64,000 nt of DNA from Siphonodentalium dalli (taxonomy: Eukaryota; Mollusca; Scaphopoda; Gadilida; Siphonodentaliidae), in contig CP136062.1 of assembly GCA_032622095.1 (NCBI GenBank), positions 1,430,001-1,494,000 on the forward strand, given 5' to 3'. Shown in pieces: positions 1 to 8,242 of this stretch. The position numbers were made by a program, and so were the translations under genes. A model generated the notes under the pieces. That model searched no databases. It was not told the origin of the DNA and was given only the letters and a program-made list of their open reading frames with translations. Position 1 is the stretch's first letter; each line of letters starts with the position of its first letter.

Positions 1-48
1 ATTTCTCCCCAGATATACCGTTATAAAGCTACTGGAATCTGCCAATCT
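1..48 (+). repeat. Partial duplicate of 778-825
   Basis: The first 48 bases reappear almost exactly at 778-825. There they are followed by different sequence (CTACAATTAATATG) instead of the Helitron-like start seen here. This marks a boundary where a Helitron-like unit begins after 'CCAA'. It is a fragment of a unit interior that extends off the left edge. Confidence 0.6.
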
Positions 49-360
49 CATATATATTTTGAAGACCTCTGTTTGTTTGTCTGTTTGTTTGTCTGTCTGT
101 CATTTATACAAATCTACGATTCTCGACCGATCGGGACGAAACTTGGTACGTGTGTGTAGTTTGACCAGGCGGTCGACGTTGTCGTATTGCCGAGTCCGTG
201 CGACGCCAGCTTCGCGCATGCGCAGACCAGATCTCGGAAACGGGTGGAGCTATCGGGTACAAATTTTTCTTATTGAAACGCGTGGAGCTAAAAATTAAAA
301 ATAAATATTAAAAAAATGTCATGTTTCGGACAAGCCGCCGGTGGCGGGCTAACCTGCTAG
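49..360 (+). mobile_element. Non-autonomous Helitron-like unit (HINE), 5' type B, 3' type A
   Basis: The unit begins TCTCATATATATTTTGAAGA, runs through a (TTTG/TCTG)n microsatellite and one copy of the 122-bp core (GCGCATGCGCAG near 217), then an A-rich stretch. It ends GCCGCCGGTGGCGGGC, a near-perfect hairpin, followed by AACCTG and CTAG. A hairpin about 10 bp upstream of a CTRR terminus, with a TC-type start and no inverted terminal repeats, fits Helitron ends. No Rep/helicase coding is present, so it would depend on an autonomous partner. The reading frame at 59-298 is not conserved as protein and is treated as noncoding. Confidence 0.7.
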
Positions 361-1070
361 TACTATATATTTTGAGACTTCGTATATATGTGTGTGTGTG
401 TGTGTGTACTTCATAGAATCCAAAACGCGTGTACATATTGAGCTCAAACTTCCTATGTAAGTGTCAAATCCCACCGACACGACCGTGGTCGCGGTTTAGA
501 GAAGCTCAGAGCACCCGTTCTCCAATATCAAATCACCGCAAAGGCACGGCGTGGGTTAATCAAGTGATTATTTAATGAGCGTTTGTTTTTGACGCATCTC
601 TATAAAGAGCGTCTGTTTCCCATTCAACGTTATTCGCATCTGCAGAGTTATACGGGAACGCAAACGTTATCGCTCGAAATTTATTCCCTGCGAGCACGGA
701 TGGCGCGCTTTGTTTTTACAGTATATACCTTTGGTATATACCGAAATCATCCCAGATAATCACGAATATAGCATCAGATTTCTCCCCAGATATACCGTTA
801 TAAAGCTACTGGAATCTGCCAATCTACAATTAATATGTGTGTATATATGTGGGTACTTCATAGAATCGAAAACGCGTGTAGGAACGGGCATCTCCACGGC
901 AATGTCGGCAAATATATATGAGTGTGTCCTTTATAGACTCGAACCGATTGAGCTCAAACTTACTAAATATTTACTGAGAAATTCCAGGCAATTGTGCCAA
1001 GACAACCCCAGGGACATAACTTTCAACCCGGGAAGAAGACAGGCAATCTCTTAGTCGCGGGAGCCGCTAG
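361..1070 (+). mobile_element. Helitron-like unit, diverged
   Basis: It opens with TACTATATATTTTGAGAC directly after the previous CTAG and carries a (TG)n run and the phrase ACTTCATAGAATC shared with units at 5041, 6253 and 840. The GAAGCTCAGAGCACCCGTTC block is shared with the units at 6253 and 6974. The end is assigned to GGGAGCCGCTAG at 1070, a weaker hairpin than in sister units, so the right boundary is less certain. The open frame at 710-1054 crosses noncoding repeat sequence shared with other units and is not a gene. Confidence 0.55.
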
Positions 1071-1804
1071 TTTACCACACATACTAGCGCCCTGCTGACC
1101 ACATCAACATTGCGAAATACTGGACATCAAAACGAATATGCAGTAACCAGGCCGATACATACATAGTAAGACAGCTGTGAAGTAAACAGAACGTTTACGG
1201 GATTAGCGAGACGAGATACTTCACCCACAGCGGTCATTGAAACCTAACGCAGCACGAAGACAGGGATAAGATACCTAAAGAACACATAGGACAAATCACC
1301 TCGCATGAGTAGCCCGGGAACGCCCCATCCAATGGATCATGAAACGCGGATCCAGGCGGAATAACACCATGTTCCTATTTAGAGGCAGACGAGTTCGAGT
1401 CCAGAGACCAGTTCTAGCCGACCACCAAGCAGTGACCAAGAACTCTCAGACGCACGAAAGGAGGATCGAATCCCTGACGAGCAGCAATGGACGAAAATGC
1501 AAGGTAAACATTATGAGCTTGTATTTCTAACAACGTCCTACTGATGCGCCGACGGAAGAAGAAGAGCAGACGACAGGAAGATAAACTCAACCGGAACTCA
1601 ACCGAGTAGATGACAAGCAGACACGCCCAATCTATGAAGACAGAAGAAGACCCTAAACCGAGCAGACGACAGGAAGATAAACTCAACCAGGAGAAACCCA
1701 GATGCCGATGATTGAACATTATTGACTTTGTTGTAAATAAATAATCAAACCGTTCTGATAGCCTTAAGAGTTATATGTACCCGTATTGGCACATATCTCT
1801 TAAC
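1071..1804 (+). other. Leader/possible LTR remnant of the Ty3-type element
   Basis: No gene is recognised. The end (1700-1804) has an AATAAATAATC polyadenylation-like signal and a short run up to the candidate primer-binding site, as expected for R-U5. A GACGACAGGAAGATAAACTC phrase occurs twice (about 1568 and 1663). The short frame at 1339-1530 has no recognisable domain. Confidence 0.35.
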
Positions 1805-1822
1805 TGGTGCCTTCGAGCCAGG
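1805..1822 (+). other. Candidate retrotransposon primer-binding site
   Basis: TGGTGCCTTCGAGCCAGG starts with TGG, matching the CCA end of a tRNA, and sits 108-125 bases before the gag-like ATG. Position and start motif fit a primer-binding site. I cannot assign the tRNA without a database. Confidence 0.4.
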
Positions 1823-1929
1823 ATCTGAACGCTAATCGCAGACACAACGTGAAGCCAGAAGAGGAACAGTGTGAACAGAAACAGTGTGGGAAAATTCGCA
1901 AAACGTGAGTATAACTGTTTATATGCATA

Positions 1930-2244
1930 ATGGCTTCAATCGAATGTTGGACATGTCGAGGTAATCAATTTGCCCGTGACTGTACCTTTAAGATCGAAAA
2001 TCAAAGGCACATAGCTTGCTGGGTTTGTGCAGGAAATCATTTGGCTAGGAATTGCCCCTCTAAATCTGGAAACCCAAAGCGAAGGCAATGGAACGCGCCA
2101 ATAGCACCGTATATAGCAAACCTCCGAAACCAACCCAATCGGTCACGTGGCCCATCCAATAATGCGCCGAATCACAGCCGGAAATATCCGACATCAAACA
2201 GACCACCACAATTAATGACCCTACCCGCATATAAAAAAAACTAG
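1930..2244 (+). CDS. Gag nucleocapsid remnant with two CCHC-type zinc knuckles
   Basis: This 104-residue frame starts at an ATG and carries two knuckles of spacing CX2CX3HX4C: Cys6-Cys9-Gln13-Cys18, where the histidine is replaced by Gln, and the complete Cys30-Cys33-His37-Cys42. A basic, Asn/Pro/Arg-rich tail follows. Nucleocapsid proteins of retroelements bind the packaged RNA. Normal Ty3-type Gag has some 200-300 residues of matrix/capsid before the knuckles; here only about 5 precede them, so the capsid region is lost. The frame ends in TAT AAA AAA AAC TAG, a frameshift context described separately. Knuckle identity is well supported; function of this copy is doubtful. Confidence 0.7.
   Translation: MASIECWTCRGNQFARDCTFKIENQRHIACWVCAGNHLARNCPSKSGNPKRRQWNAPIAPYIANLRNQPNRSRGPSNNAPNHSRKYPTSNRPPQLMTLPAYKKN
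2235..2241 (+). promoter_or_regulatory. -1 ribosomal frameshift slippery site between gag and pol
   Basis: The heptamer A AAA AAC is in the correct phase in the gag frame and lies directly before the TAG stop (2242-2244). Slipping back one base continues as CTA GGG AAT CCT and stays open through the apparent GTG start at 2295 into the protease. X XXY YYZ heptamers of this kind drive Gag-Pol synthesis in many retroelements. I did not resolve a downstream stem-loop or pseudoknot. Confidence 0.65.
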
Positions 2245-3818
2245 GGAATCCTCTCATTGAGGCCACGAATGGGAGGAAATATAACATAAATATTGTGGGG
2301 AACCCCAGCTCATGTTTAGTTAGAATATGTAAAGATAAATATCGCTCGTTGGTGGATAGTGGCGCGGAAGTGTCATTGATTCACAAACGCGTCTATGACG
2401 CATTACAGTTCCGACCAAAACTAACTAGGGAACACATCAACCTTAGATCCGTGAATGGGAAGTCACTGGGCGTACTTGGTAGCGTGGAACTAACGTTCAG
2501 GATGGCGAAACTAAAATTAACCCATAAATTTTATGTGGTGAATGATATGACCCGGAATATGATCTTAGGGAGGGACTGGTTGACCTCTCGGGGGGTCAGA
2601 CTATATTATGACCTGGGATGCCTCAAGGTCAGTGACGTGTACGTCCCCTTGGAATCGGACGCGCACATAGCTTCCCTGCTGAGATTGACCAGCAAGGTTA
2701 GTTTAAAGCCCCAAACATCAACTTTATGTATGGGAAAATCAAAAAACTTAGCTTCTCTTCACAAGTTGACATTAGTAGAGGTGGCCCAAATCGAAAAAGG
2801 CTACCTAGCATCAAAACCCGGTTTGGAGGTAAGGAAGTCGATTTCGGAACTAGGTAAAAGACATCAAGTCCCATTGCTACTTGTGAACAACACTAATAAA
2901 ACCGTTTATCTACGGCGCGGCAGTGTAGTTGGAAAATCAGTCACGTATGGACGAAGACGCAATCGTGCTGGGAAAGGTTATTGTCAAATAATATTACAGC
3001 AACAGCCTAAATCATTTATGATGGTAGACAAACACGTGAAACAGGCGAAACGCCAACAAGCAGCGGAATTTAACAGAAAGGCCACATACACCAAATTCGA
3101 GATTGGCGAGGCCGTCTATGTGAAGAATCATTTACGAAAAAGCAAACTTGAAAGCAAATGGAAACCCTACTTCCGCATAACCAAGCAAATAACGCCCGTT
3201 ACTTTCGAGTTAAGGAATCAATTAACTGGGAAAGTCACACAATCCCACGCTGAACATATGCGCAAAGCCAACCTGGAATGGGAAATCCCCAAAACTGACA
3301 ACAACAAGCGTGCTCAAACGTATGTCGTTCCCCCCGAAGACGAAGATAGCGGCGTACCTGCCCCTAACCCTGTGGGTGGGTCTTCTGGCGATGAAACCGA
3401 ACCATTACCAGATGATGTAATCGCTCGATATCGGAGACAATGTTCGGACTCCGATGACGAAGATGTCCCTTTAAGCGAGCTTAAGATGCGCTTACAGCGT
3501 AGAAAAACAAGACTCGCACGCTCAGGGCCGCTACAAAACCCTGACTCGTCCACGGACGAGAGATCAGAGCCGAGTGCCAAAGCACGACGCGCCCCAGCGC
3601 CTCGTCAACACGGGCGCAAAGTAACAAGGATGTTTACGAGTGATGACAGCTCAGAGGATGAGTTAATGGAATTGGCCGCCATTGAACAAACCCCTCGTGA
3701 ATGTAAGCCCGTACCGGCCCCACGCAAGTGTAATCAGCTCATGAATGGAGCGCTTAGTGACATAAGAACCAAGCAATCATTTAAAAACCTGTTGTACTCA
3801 ATGGCAGCAGTGATGTAA
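2241..3818 (+). CDS. pol: Internally deleted pol: retropepsin plus integrase C-terminal domain
   Basis: Counting residues from the GTG at 2295, the retropepsin active-site triad is Asp21-Ser22-Gly23 (DSGAE) with the second conserved stretch ILGRDWL at 90-96, typical of Ty3-type aspartic proteases. The conserved VNNTNKTVYLRRGSVVGK stretch that normally leads into reverse transcriptase ends near residue 217. By residue 250 the sequence is already the integrase C-terminus (FEIGEAVYVKNHLRKSKL near 268, then PVTFELRNQLTG near 303). Reverse transcriptase, RNase H and the integrase D,D-35-E core, roughly 700-800 residues, are missing without loss of frame. A Ser/Asp/Glu- and Arg-rich tail fills residues 330-500. 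There is no ATG at the start; expression would need the -1 frameshift at 2235-2241. Confidence 0.75.
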   Translation, partial: LGNPLIEATNGRKYNINIVGNPSSCLVRICKDKYRSLVDSGAEVSLIHKRVYDALQFRPKLTREHINLRSVNGKSLGVLGSVELTFRMAKLKLTHKFYVVNDMTRNMILGRDWLTSRGVRLYYDLGCLKVSDVYVPLESDAHIASLLRLTSKVSLKPQTSTLCMGKSKNLASLHKLTLVEVAQIEKGYLASKPGLEVRKSISELGKRHQVPLLLVNNTNKTVYLRRGSVVGKSVTYGRRRNRAGKGYCQIILQQQPKSFMMVDKHVKQAKRQQAAEFNRKATYTKFEIGEAVYVKNHLRKSKLESKWKPYFRITKQITPVTFELRNQLTGKVTQSHAEHMRKANLEWEIPKTDNNKRAQTYVVPPEDEDSGVPAPNPVGGSSGDETEPLPDDVIARYRRQCSDSDDEDVPLSELKMRLQRRKTRLARSGPLQNPDSSTDERSEPSAKARRAPAPRQHGRKVTRMFTSDDSSEDELMELAAIEQTPRECKPVPAPRKCNQLMNGALSDIRTKQSFKNLLYSMAAVM

Positions 3819-4480
3819 ATAATAATGAAACGCCCGAACTATTTACCTGGATTTCATTTCGGAATGAATGAGACCCCACTTTTAACGGTCTTATTGATGA
3901 CTGATGAGTCTAACCTGGCTTCGTAAATGTTGAACATAGTTAGCCCGACGCCCCAGACCGAATCGCGAATAAATAGTCATGTTCGGATCAATGACAGGTC
4001 GCGCGCCCCATGAAACCCGGCACGTGTGCATGGCGATTTAATAAATAAAGCTTTGAACTTTACAATCACGCGCCGAGAGATAACGAGCACCGCGCCGACG
4101 TGCACGCCGCCACCCTTAGGGTTACTGCGTTTAAGCGCACCCCGCTCAAATAAACACGATCGAAAATATGCTCACGACTGACTTAGCGAACGAAAAAGTA
4201 TTACCCCAATGAATGGTAGAGATGGCCAGGGTGGTATTTTGCCCTAGTAACGTAGTTACAGTAGTAATTTTCATTATCTTGACCCACCGATTCTGGTGGA
4301 AATTTGTTAAACGACATTTACCAAGGTTAGCCATTATGTATAATAAGCAGTTAGACCAGCGACCTGAGGATATCCCGAATGCCGTGTTCAAAGAGCCCAT
4401 AGACGAAACAATGGAGACGGATGCACCAAAGCCGTCTGCGCTATTCCGGGACAACACTCAGGAACGCCTACATGTATATC
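3819..4480 (+). other. 3' region of the Ty3-type remnant with a small membrane-segment ORF
   Basis: It contains AATAAATAAAGC near 4041, a plausible polyadenylation signal, and a frame from 4213 whose first ~70 residues hold a hydrophobic stretch (VVTVVIFIILTHRFWW) followed by a basic segment. This could be a membrane anchor from an env-like third frame, but it is too short and undocumented to name. From about 4480 that frame runs into the Helitron 122-bp repeat, so its C-terminus is not original. Otherwise I see nothing. Confidence 0.3.
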
Positions 4481-5040
4481 CATGCGACGTTGTCGTATTG
4501 GCGAGCCCGTGCGGCGCCCGCTTCGCGCATGCGCAGACGAGATCTCGGAAACGGGTGGAGCTATCGACTTGAAATTTGCTATGTGAATGTATCTTGCCCC
4601 GGATACGAATTTTATCGGGTCGCCGAGCCCGTGCGACACCAGCTTCGCGCATGCGCAGACGAGATCTCGGAAACGGGTGGAGCTATCGACTTGAAATTTG
4701 CTATGTGAATGTATCTTGCCCCGGATACGAATTTTATCGGGTCGCCGAGCCCGTGCGACGCCAGTTTCGCGCATGCGCAGACCAGATCTCGGAAACGGGT
4801 GGAGCTATCGACTTGAAATTTGCTATGTGAATGTATCTTGCCCCGGATACGAATTTTATCGGGTCGCCGAGCCCGTGCGGCGCCAGCTTCGCGCATGCGC
4901 AGACCAGATCTCGGAAATGGGTAGAGCTATCGACTTGAAATTTGGTTTTTGAATAGCCCGGACAACGTCGGGCTGGGTAGAGCTATCGACTTGAAATTTG
5001 GTTTTTGAATAGCCCGGACAACGTCGGGCTCATCGGCTAG
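4481..5040 (+). mobile_element. Truncated Helitron-like unit with four 122-bp core repeats
   Basis: The core repeat, marked by GCGCATGCGCAG at 4525, 4647, 4769 and 4891, is exactly 122 bp in period. A 56-bp segment ending in the type B hairpin is duplicated (about 4919-4974 and 4975-5030). The unit ends AGCCCGGACAACGTCGGGCT, CATCGG, CTAG at 5040. Its 5' start is missing where it abuts the retrotransposon remnant. Overlapping frames of 84-128 residues on both strands are products of the repeat. Confidence 0.7.
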
Positions 5041-5064
5041 TCTACTATATAATTTGAGACTTCC

Positions 5065-5136
<72 letters not shown>

Positions 5137-5734
5137 ATGTGTGTATATATGTGGGTACTTCATAGAATCGAAAACGCGTGTAGGAACGGGCATCCCCACG
5201 GCAATGTCGGCTTATATGACATCTTTACTACACATCACAGCCGATGGACAATTGGTCTCTATATATGTACCAAAATTACGCCGCGTTGGTGACTGGGAAA
5301 TTCCAGGGAATGCCGATTGAGCTCAAACTTGCTACCTATGGGAAGTGTCATATATATGAGTGTGTCCTTTATAGACTCGAACCGATTGAGCTCAAACTTG
5401 CTAAATATTGACTGGGAAATTCCAGGGAATGCCGATTGAGCTCAAACTTGCTACCTACGGGAAGTGTCATATATATGTGTGTGTCCTTTATAGACTCGAA
5501 CCGATTGAGCTCAAACTTGCTAAATACGGAAAGTGTCATGGACGGGTTCATTGAAAAAAAAACAAATCGGGTAAAATTGAAAAACAAAATTAAAAAGGCA
5601 CAATTAATTAAAAAATTAAAAAGGCACAATTAACTCATTGAAAAACAAAAAAATTAACTCATTGAAAAACAAAAAATAAATAAAAAATTGTCATGTTTCT
5701 GACTATTGCCGCCAGTGGCGGGCTAACCTGCTAG
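5041..5734 (+). mobile_element. Helitron-like unit, type A ends
   Basis: It starts TCTACTATATAATTTGAGAC directly after the preceding CTAG, contains an AT/TG dinucleotide tract (about 5064-5150) and ACTTCATAGAATCG. Then come repeated GACTCGAACCGATTGAGCTC blocks, and it closes with the GCCGCCAGTGGCGGGC hairpin, AACCTG and CTAG at 5734. A roughly 110-bp internal block (GGGAAATTCCAGGGAATGCC) is duplicated around 5300 and 5410. No transposition protein is encoded. Confidence 0.75.
5064..5150. repeat. (TA)n/(TG)n microsatellite inside a Helitron-like unit
   Basis: Uninterrupted TA dinucleotides alternate with TG runs. The same position near the 5' end holds shorter TA/TG or TAAA-type tracts in sister units (385-407, 6278-6293, 7000-7042, 7780-7832), so the microsatellite is part of the element architecture. 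Confidence 0.85.
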
Positions 5735-6252
5735 TCTCATATATATTTTGAAGACCTCTGTCTGTATGTATGTTTGTTTGTTTGTTTGTTTGTCTGTCTG
5801 TCATTTATACAAATCTACGATTCTCGACAGATCGGGACGAAACTTGGTACTTGTGTGTAGTTTGATCAGGCGGTGAACGTTGTCGTATTGGCGAGCCCGT
5901 GCGGCGCCCGCTTCGCGCATGCGCAGACGAGATCTCGGAAACGGGTGGAGCTATTGACTTGAAATTTGCTATGTGAATGTCTCTTGCCCCGGATACGAAT
6001 TTTATCGGATCGCCGAGCCCGTGCGACACCAGCTTCGTGCATGCGCAGACGAGATCTCGGAAACGGGGGGAGCTATCGACTTGAAATTTGCTATGTGAAT
6101 GTATCTTGCCCCGGATACGAATTTTATCGGGTCGCCGAGCCCGTGCGACGCCAGCTTCGCGCATGCGCATACCAGATCTCGGAAACGGGTAGAGCTATCG
6201 ACTTGAAATTTTGTTTTTGAATAGCCCGGACAACGTCGGGCTCATCGGCTAG
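5735..6252 (+). mobile_element. Helitron-like unit, type B ends, three 122-bp core repeats
   Basis: It starts TCTCATATATATTTTGAAGA right after CTAG, has a (TGTT/TCTG)n tract, then the 122-bp core with markers at about 5915, 6037 and 6159. It ends with the AGCCCGGACAACGTCGGGCT hairpin and CTAG at 6252. It is a full-length sister of the truncated unit ending at 5040, and shows the core varies in copy number between units. Confidence 0.75.
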
Positions 6253-6973
6253 TCTACTATATATTTTGAGAACTACGTATATATATATGTGTGTGGGTAC
6301 TTCATAGAATCGAAAACGGCTGCGCGGATCGAGCTCAAATTTCGTATATAAGTGTAGAAACCCACGGTGATCGTCCACGTCGCATTTTGGACAAGCTCAG
6401 AGCACCGCTTCCCCCTTCCCAGTCACAAAAAATGGCACCGTGGGGGTTAACACACCAACGCTCCTTATATCTTCCATATTGGGAGATGTAACCGGTTAAC
6501 GCTCTTTATAGTCATCGACGTATTGATCTAAGAGGCGTAACTCTACATTTGTTATTAGTTTTCACAATGTGATTCTTATGTCTGGGTATCGGCGTGTGCG
6601 TTATTATACAGACATGGGCGTGTTGTGTGATTCTTACGAACTTAGGGCTTCCTAGGAACGCGGATCGGGTCAGTGTTTCCGCCCTAGGTGATTTTCACCT
6701 CGAAACGGGTACCCACAAATTATATATATGTGTGCATGTGTCCTTTATAGACTCGAACCGATTGCGCCCACACTTGCTACCTAAATTGTGACCCCGACCT
6801 GACCTTGTCCTTGAAAATGATCAATTCAAGGTCAAATCGGGTAAAATTTGGAAAAACCAAAAATGTATTCAAAAATATAAAAAAAAATTAAATTCACAAA
6901 TATTAAATTAATTAAAAAAAATTAAAATGTCATGTTTCTGACGAACGCCGCCAGTGTCGGGCTTACCTGCTAG
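6253..6973 (+). mobile_element. Helitron-like unit, type A ends
   Basis: Start TCTACTATATATTTTGAGAA; interior with CAAGCTCAGAGCACCGCTTC and the motif TTAACGCTCTTTATAG near 6496. The 3' part is A-rich and closes with GCCGCCAGTGTCGGGC and TTACCTGCTAG at 6973. The hairpin carries one mismatch compared with sisters. No coding capacity is recognised. Confidence 0.7.
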
Positions 6974-7754
6974 TGTACTATATATTTTGAGAACTACGTA
7001 TATAAATATATAAATATATAAATATATAAATATATAAATATATGTGTCCTTTATAGACTCGAAAACGGCTCGCTCGATTGGGCTCAAACTTCCCATCTAA
7101 GGGTAAAAACCCACGGGAATCGTCGTCGTGGAGTTTTGGAGAAGCTCTGAGCACTCATTCTCCGTTCCCACTAATCAAAATCACCGTCCTCGGCACTGCG
7201 GGGGTTAAGGCAACACGCTCTTTATATTGACCAAATTTGGCGTTGTTAACCGATTAACGCTCTTTATTGCCATCGGCGTTGCTAAACGGTCACCTATGCG
7301 TACGAAACTACGGATGCAATACGCACCGGAACGGCGGAATGCATTTATCTTGATTAAAAAGGCATAATTAGGAAGGGGTTCTTAGGAAGGGGGGAATTTC
7401 ATCGGGTCACCTTAAATCATACCTCTTTTAGGGACGGGTACCATAATTTCTCTTGATTAAAAAGAATTAACTCATTGAAAAAAAAATGAGTGTTGTGTGA
7501 TTCTTATGTCTGTCGTTCCTAGGAAAGGGGGAGGTTTTCATCGGGTCAGTTTTTCCGCCCGATGTACCGTAAATCATACCTCTTTTAGGGACGGGTACCA
7601 TCATTTCTCTTGATTAAAAAGGCATAATTAACTCATTGAAAAACAACAAATTAAATAAAAAAATTAAAAAGGCAGAATTACCTAATTGAATAAAAATAAT
7701 TTTAAAAATGTCATATTTCTGACCAACCACGCCAGTGGCGGGCTAACCTGCTAG
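6974..7754 (+). mobile_element. Helitron-like unit, type A ends, with internal duplication
   Basis: Start TGTACTATATATTTTGAGAA after CTAG; a (TATAAA)n tract; GAAGCTCTGAGCACTCATTC; two CGCTCTTTAT motifs (7216, 7258). A block of about 170 bp (CATACCTCTTTTAGGGACGG, then TTGATTAAAAAGG) is duplicated around 7415-7460 and 7575-7630. It ends CACGCCAGTGGCGGGC, AACCTG, CTAG at 7754. Confidence 0.7.
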
Positions 7755-8242
7755 TCTATTATATATTTTGGTACTTCTGTCTGTATGTATTTATGTATGT
7801 ATGTATGCATGTATGTGTGTGTGTGTATGTGTGTTATAAACCGGAAAAATGCTCGACCGATCCGACTAAAATTTGGTATGTAGGCCTACTTTGACCTCGG
7901 GAACAATACGAGCCGGTCAAATTTCACGTGCGACCGTGTCCTTGACTTTGACCTTGACCTCGTTCATATACGCTCATATAGGCATGTTTCTGGACCTCGT
8001 CTCATCCGACTCAAATTTGGTTTGTAGGCCTACTTTGATCTCGGGAACAATATGGGCGGATCCAATTTCACGTGCGACCGTGTCCTTGACCTGGACTTTG
8101 ACCTTGCTCATATACGATCACATAGGCATGTTTCTGAACCGATCGAACAATACTTTGTCCAGACGCTATATCTTCTGCCCAGATGGGGGCGATCACAAAG
8201 AAATCCCTAAATAGCCCGGACGAAGTCGGACACATCAGCTAG
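7755..8242 (+). mobile_element. Helitron-like unit, type B end, two ~125-bp core repeats
   Basis: Start TCTATTATATATTTTGGTAC; (TATG/TGTG)n tract; then two copies of a roughly 125-bp core, each with GTAGGCCTACTTTGA and TTTCACGTGCGACCGTGTCC (about 7880 and 8010). The end is AGCCCGGACGAAGTCGGACA, CATCAG, CTAG at 8242. Its core differs from the 122-bp core of other units, so this is a sister subfamily. It is the last unit: TACTATATTTCATTAACG after 8242 is not an element start. Confidence 0.7.

Larger units (their letters stand above)
1071..4480 (+). mobile_element. Ty3/gypsy-type LTR retrotransposon remnant, internally deleted
   Basis: Components in order: a possible LTR/U5 tail with AATAAA near 1736; a candidate primer-binding site at 1805; nucleocapsid zinc knuckles; protease; integrase C-terminal domain; and a 3' stretch with AATAAATAAA near 4041. 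Capsid, reverse transcriptase, RNase H and the integrase catalytic core are absent. I could not find a matching pair of LTRs: the U5-like sequence before 1805 has no recognisable partner before 4480, where Helitron sequence begins. It is therefore a dead or strictly non-autonomous copy. Family placement rests on the protease motif set and the integrase C-terminus. Confidence 0.75.

Noticed and set aside
2295-2297. GTG as a true start of the protease frame
   Set aside because: The frame is open upstream to the A AAA AAC site beside the gag stop. A -1 frameshift explains expression better than a non-ATG start in a eukaryotic element.
1700-4100. A matching pair of LTRs around the Ty3-type remnant
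   Set aside because: The AATAAA-bearing regions near 1736 and 4041 have unlike flanks. No direct repeat long enough to be LTRs was found by eye.
4388-4952. Overlapping 64-128-residue frames containing RARRPDKIRIRGKIHSHSKF-like text
   Set aside because: These are translations of the 122-bp Helitron core in several frames and strands; the same text recurs at 5805-6220.
7873-8214. Frame with repeated LTLTLTS(F/L)IY(A/D)HIG text as a repeat protein
   Set aside because: It is produced by the two ~125-bp Helitron core copies; no start context or homologue is evident.
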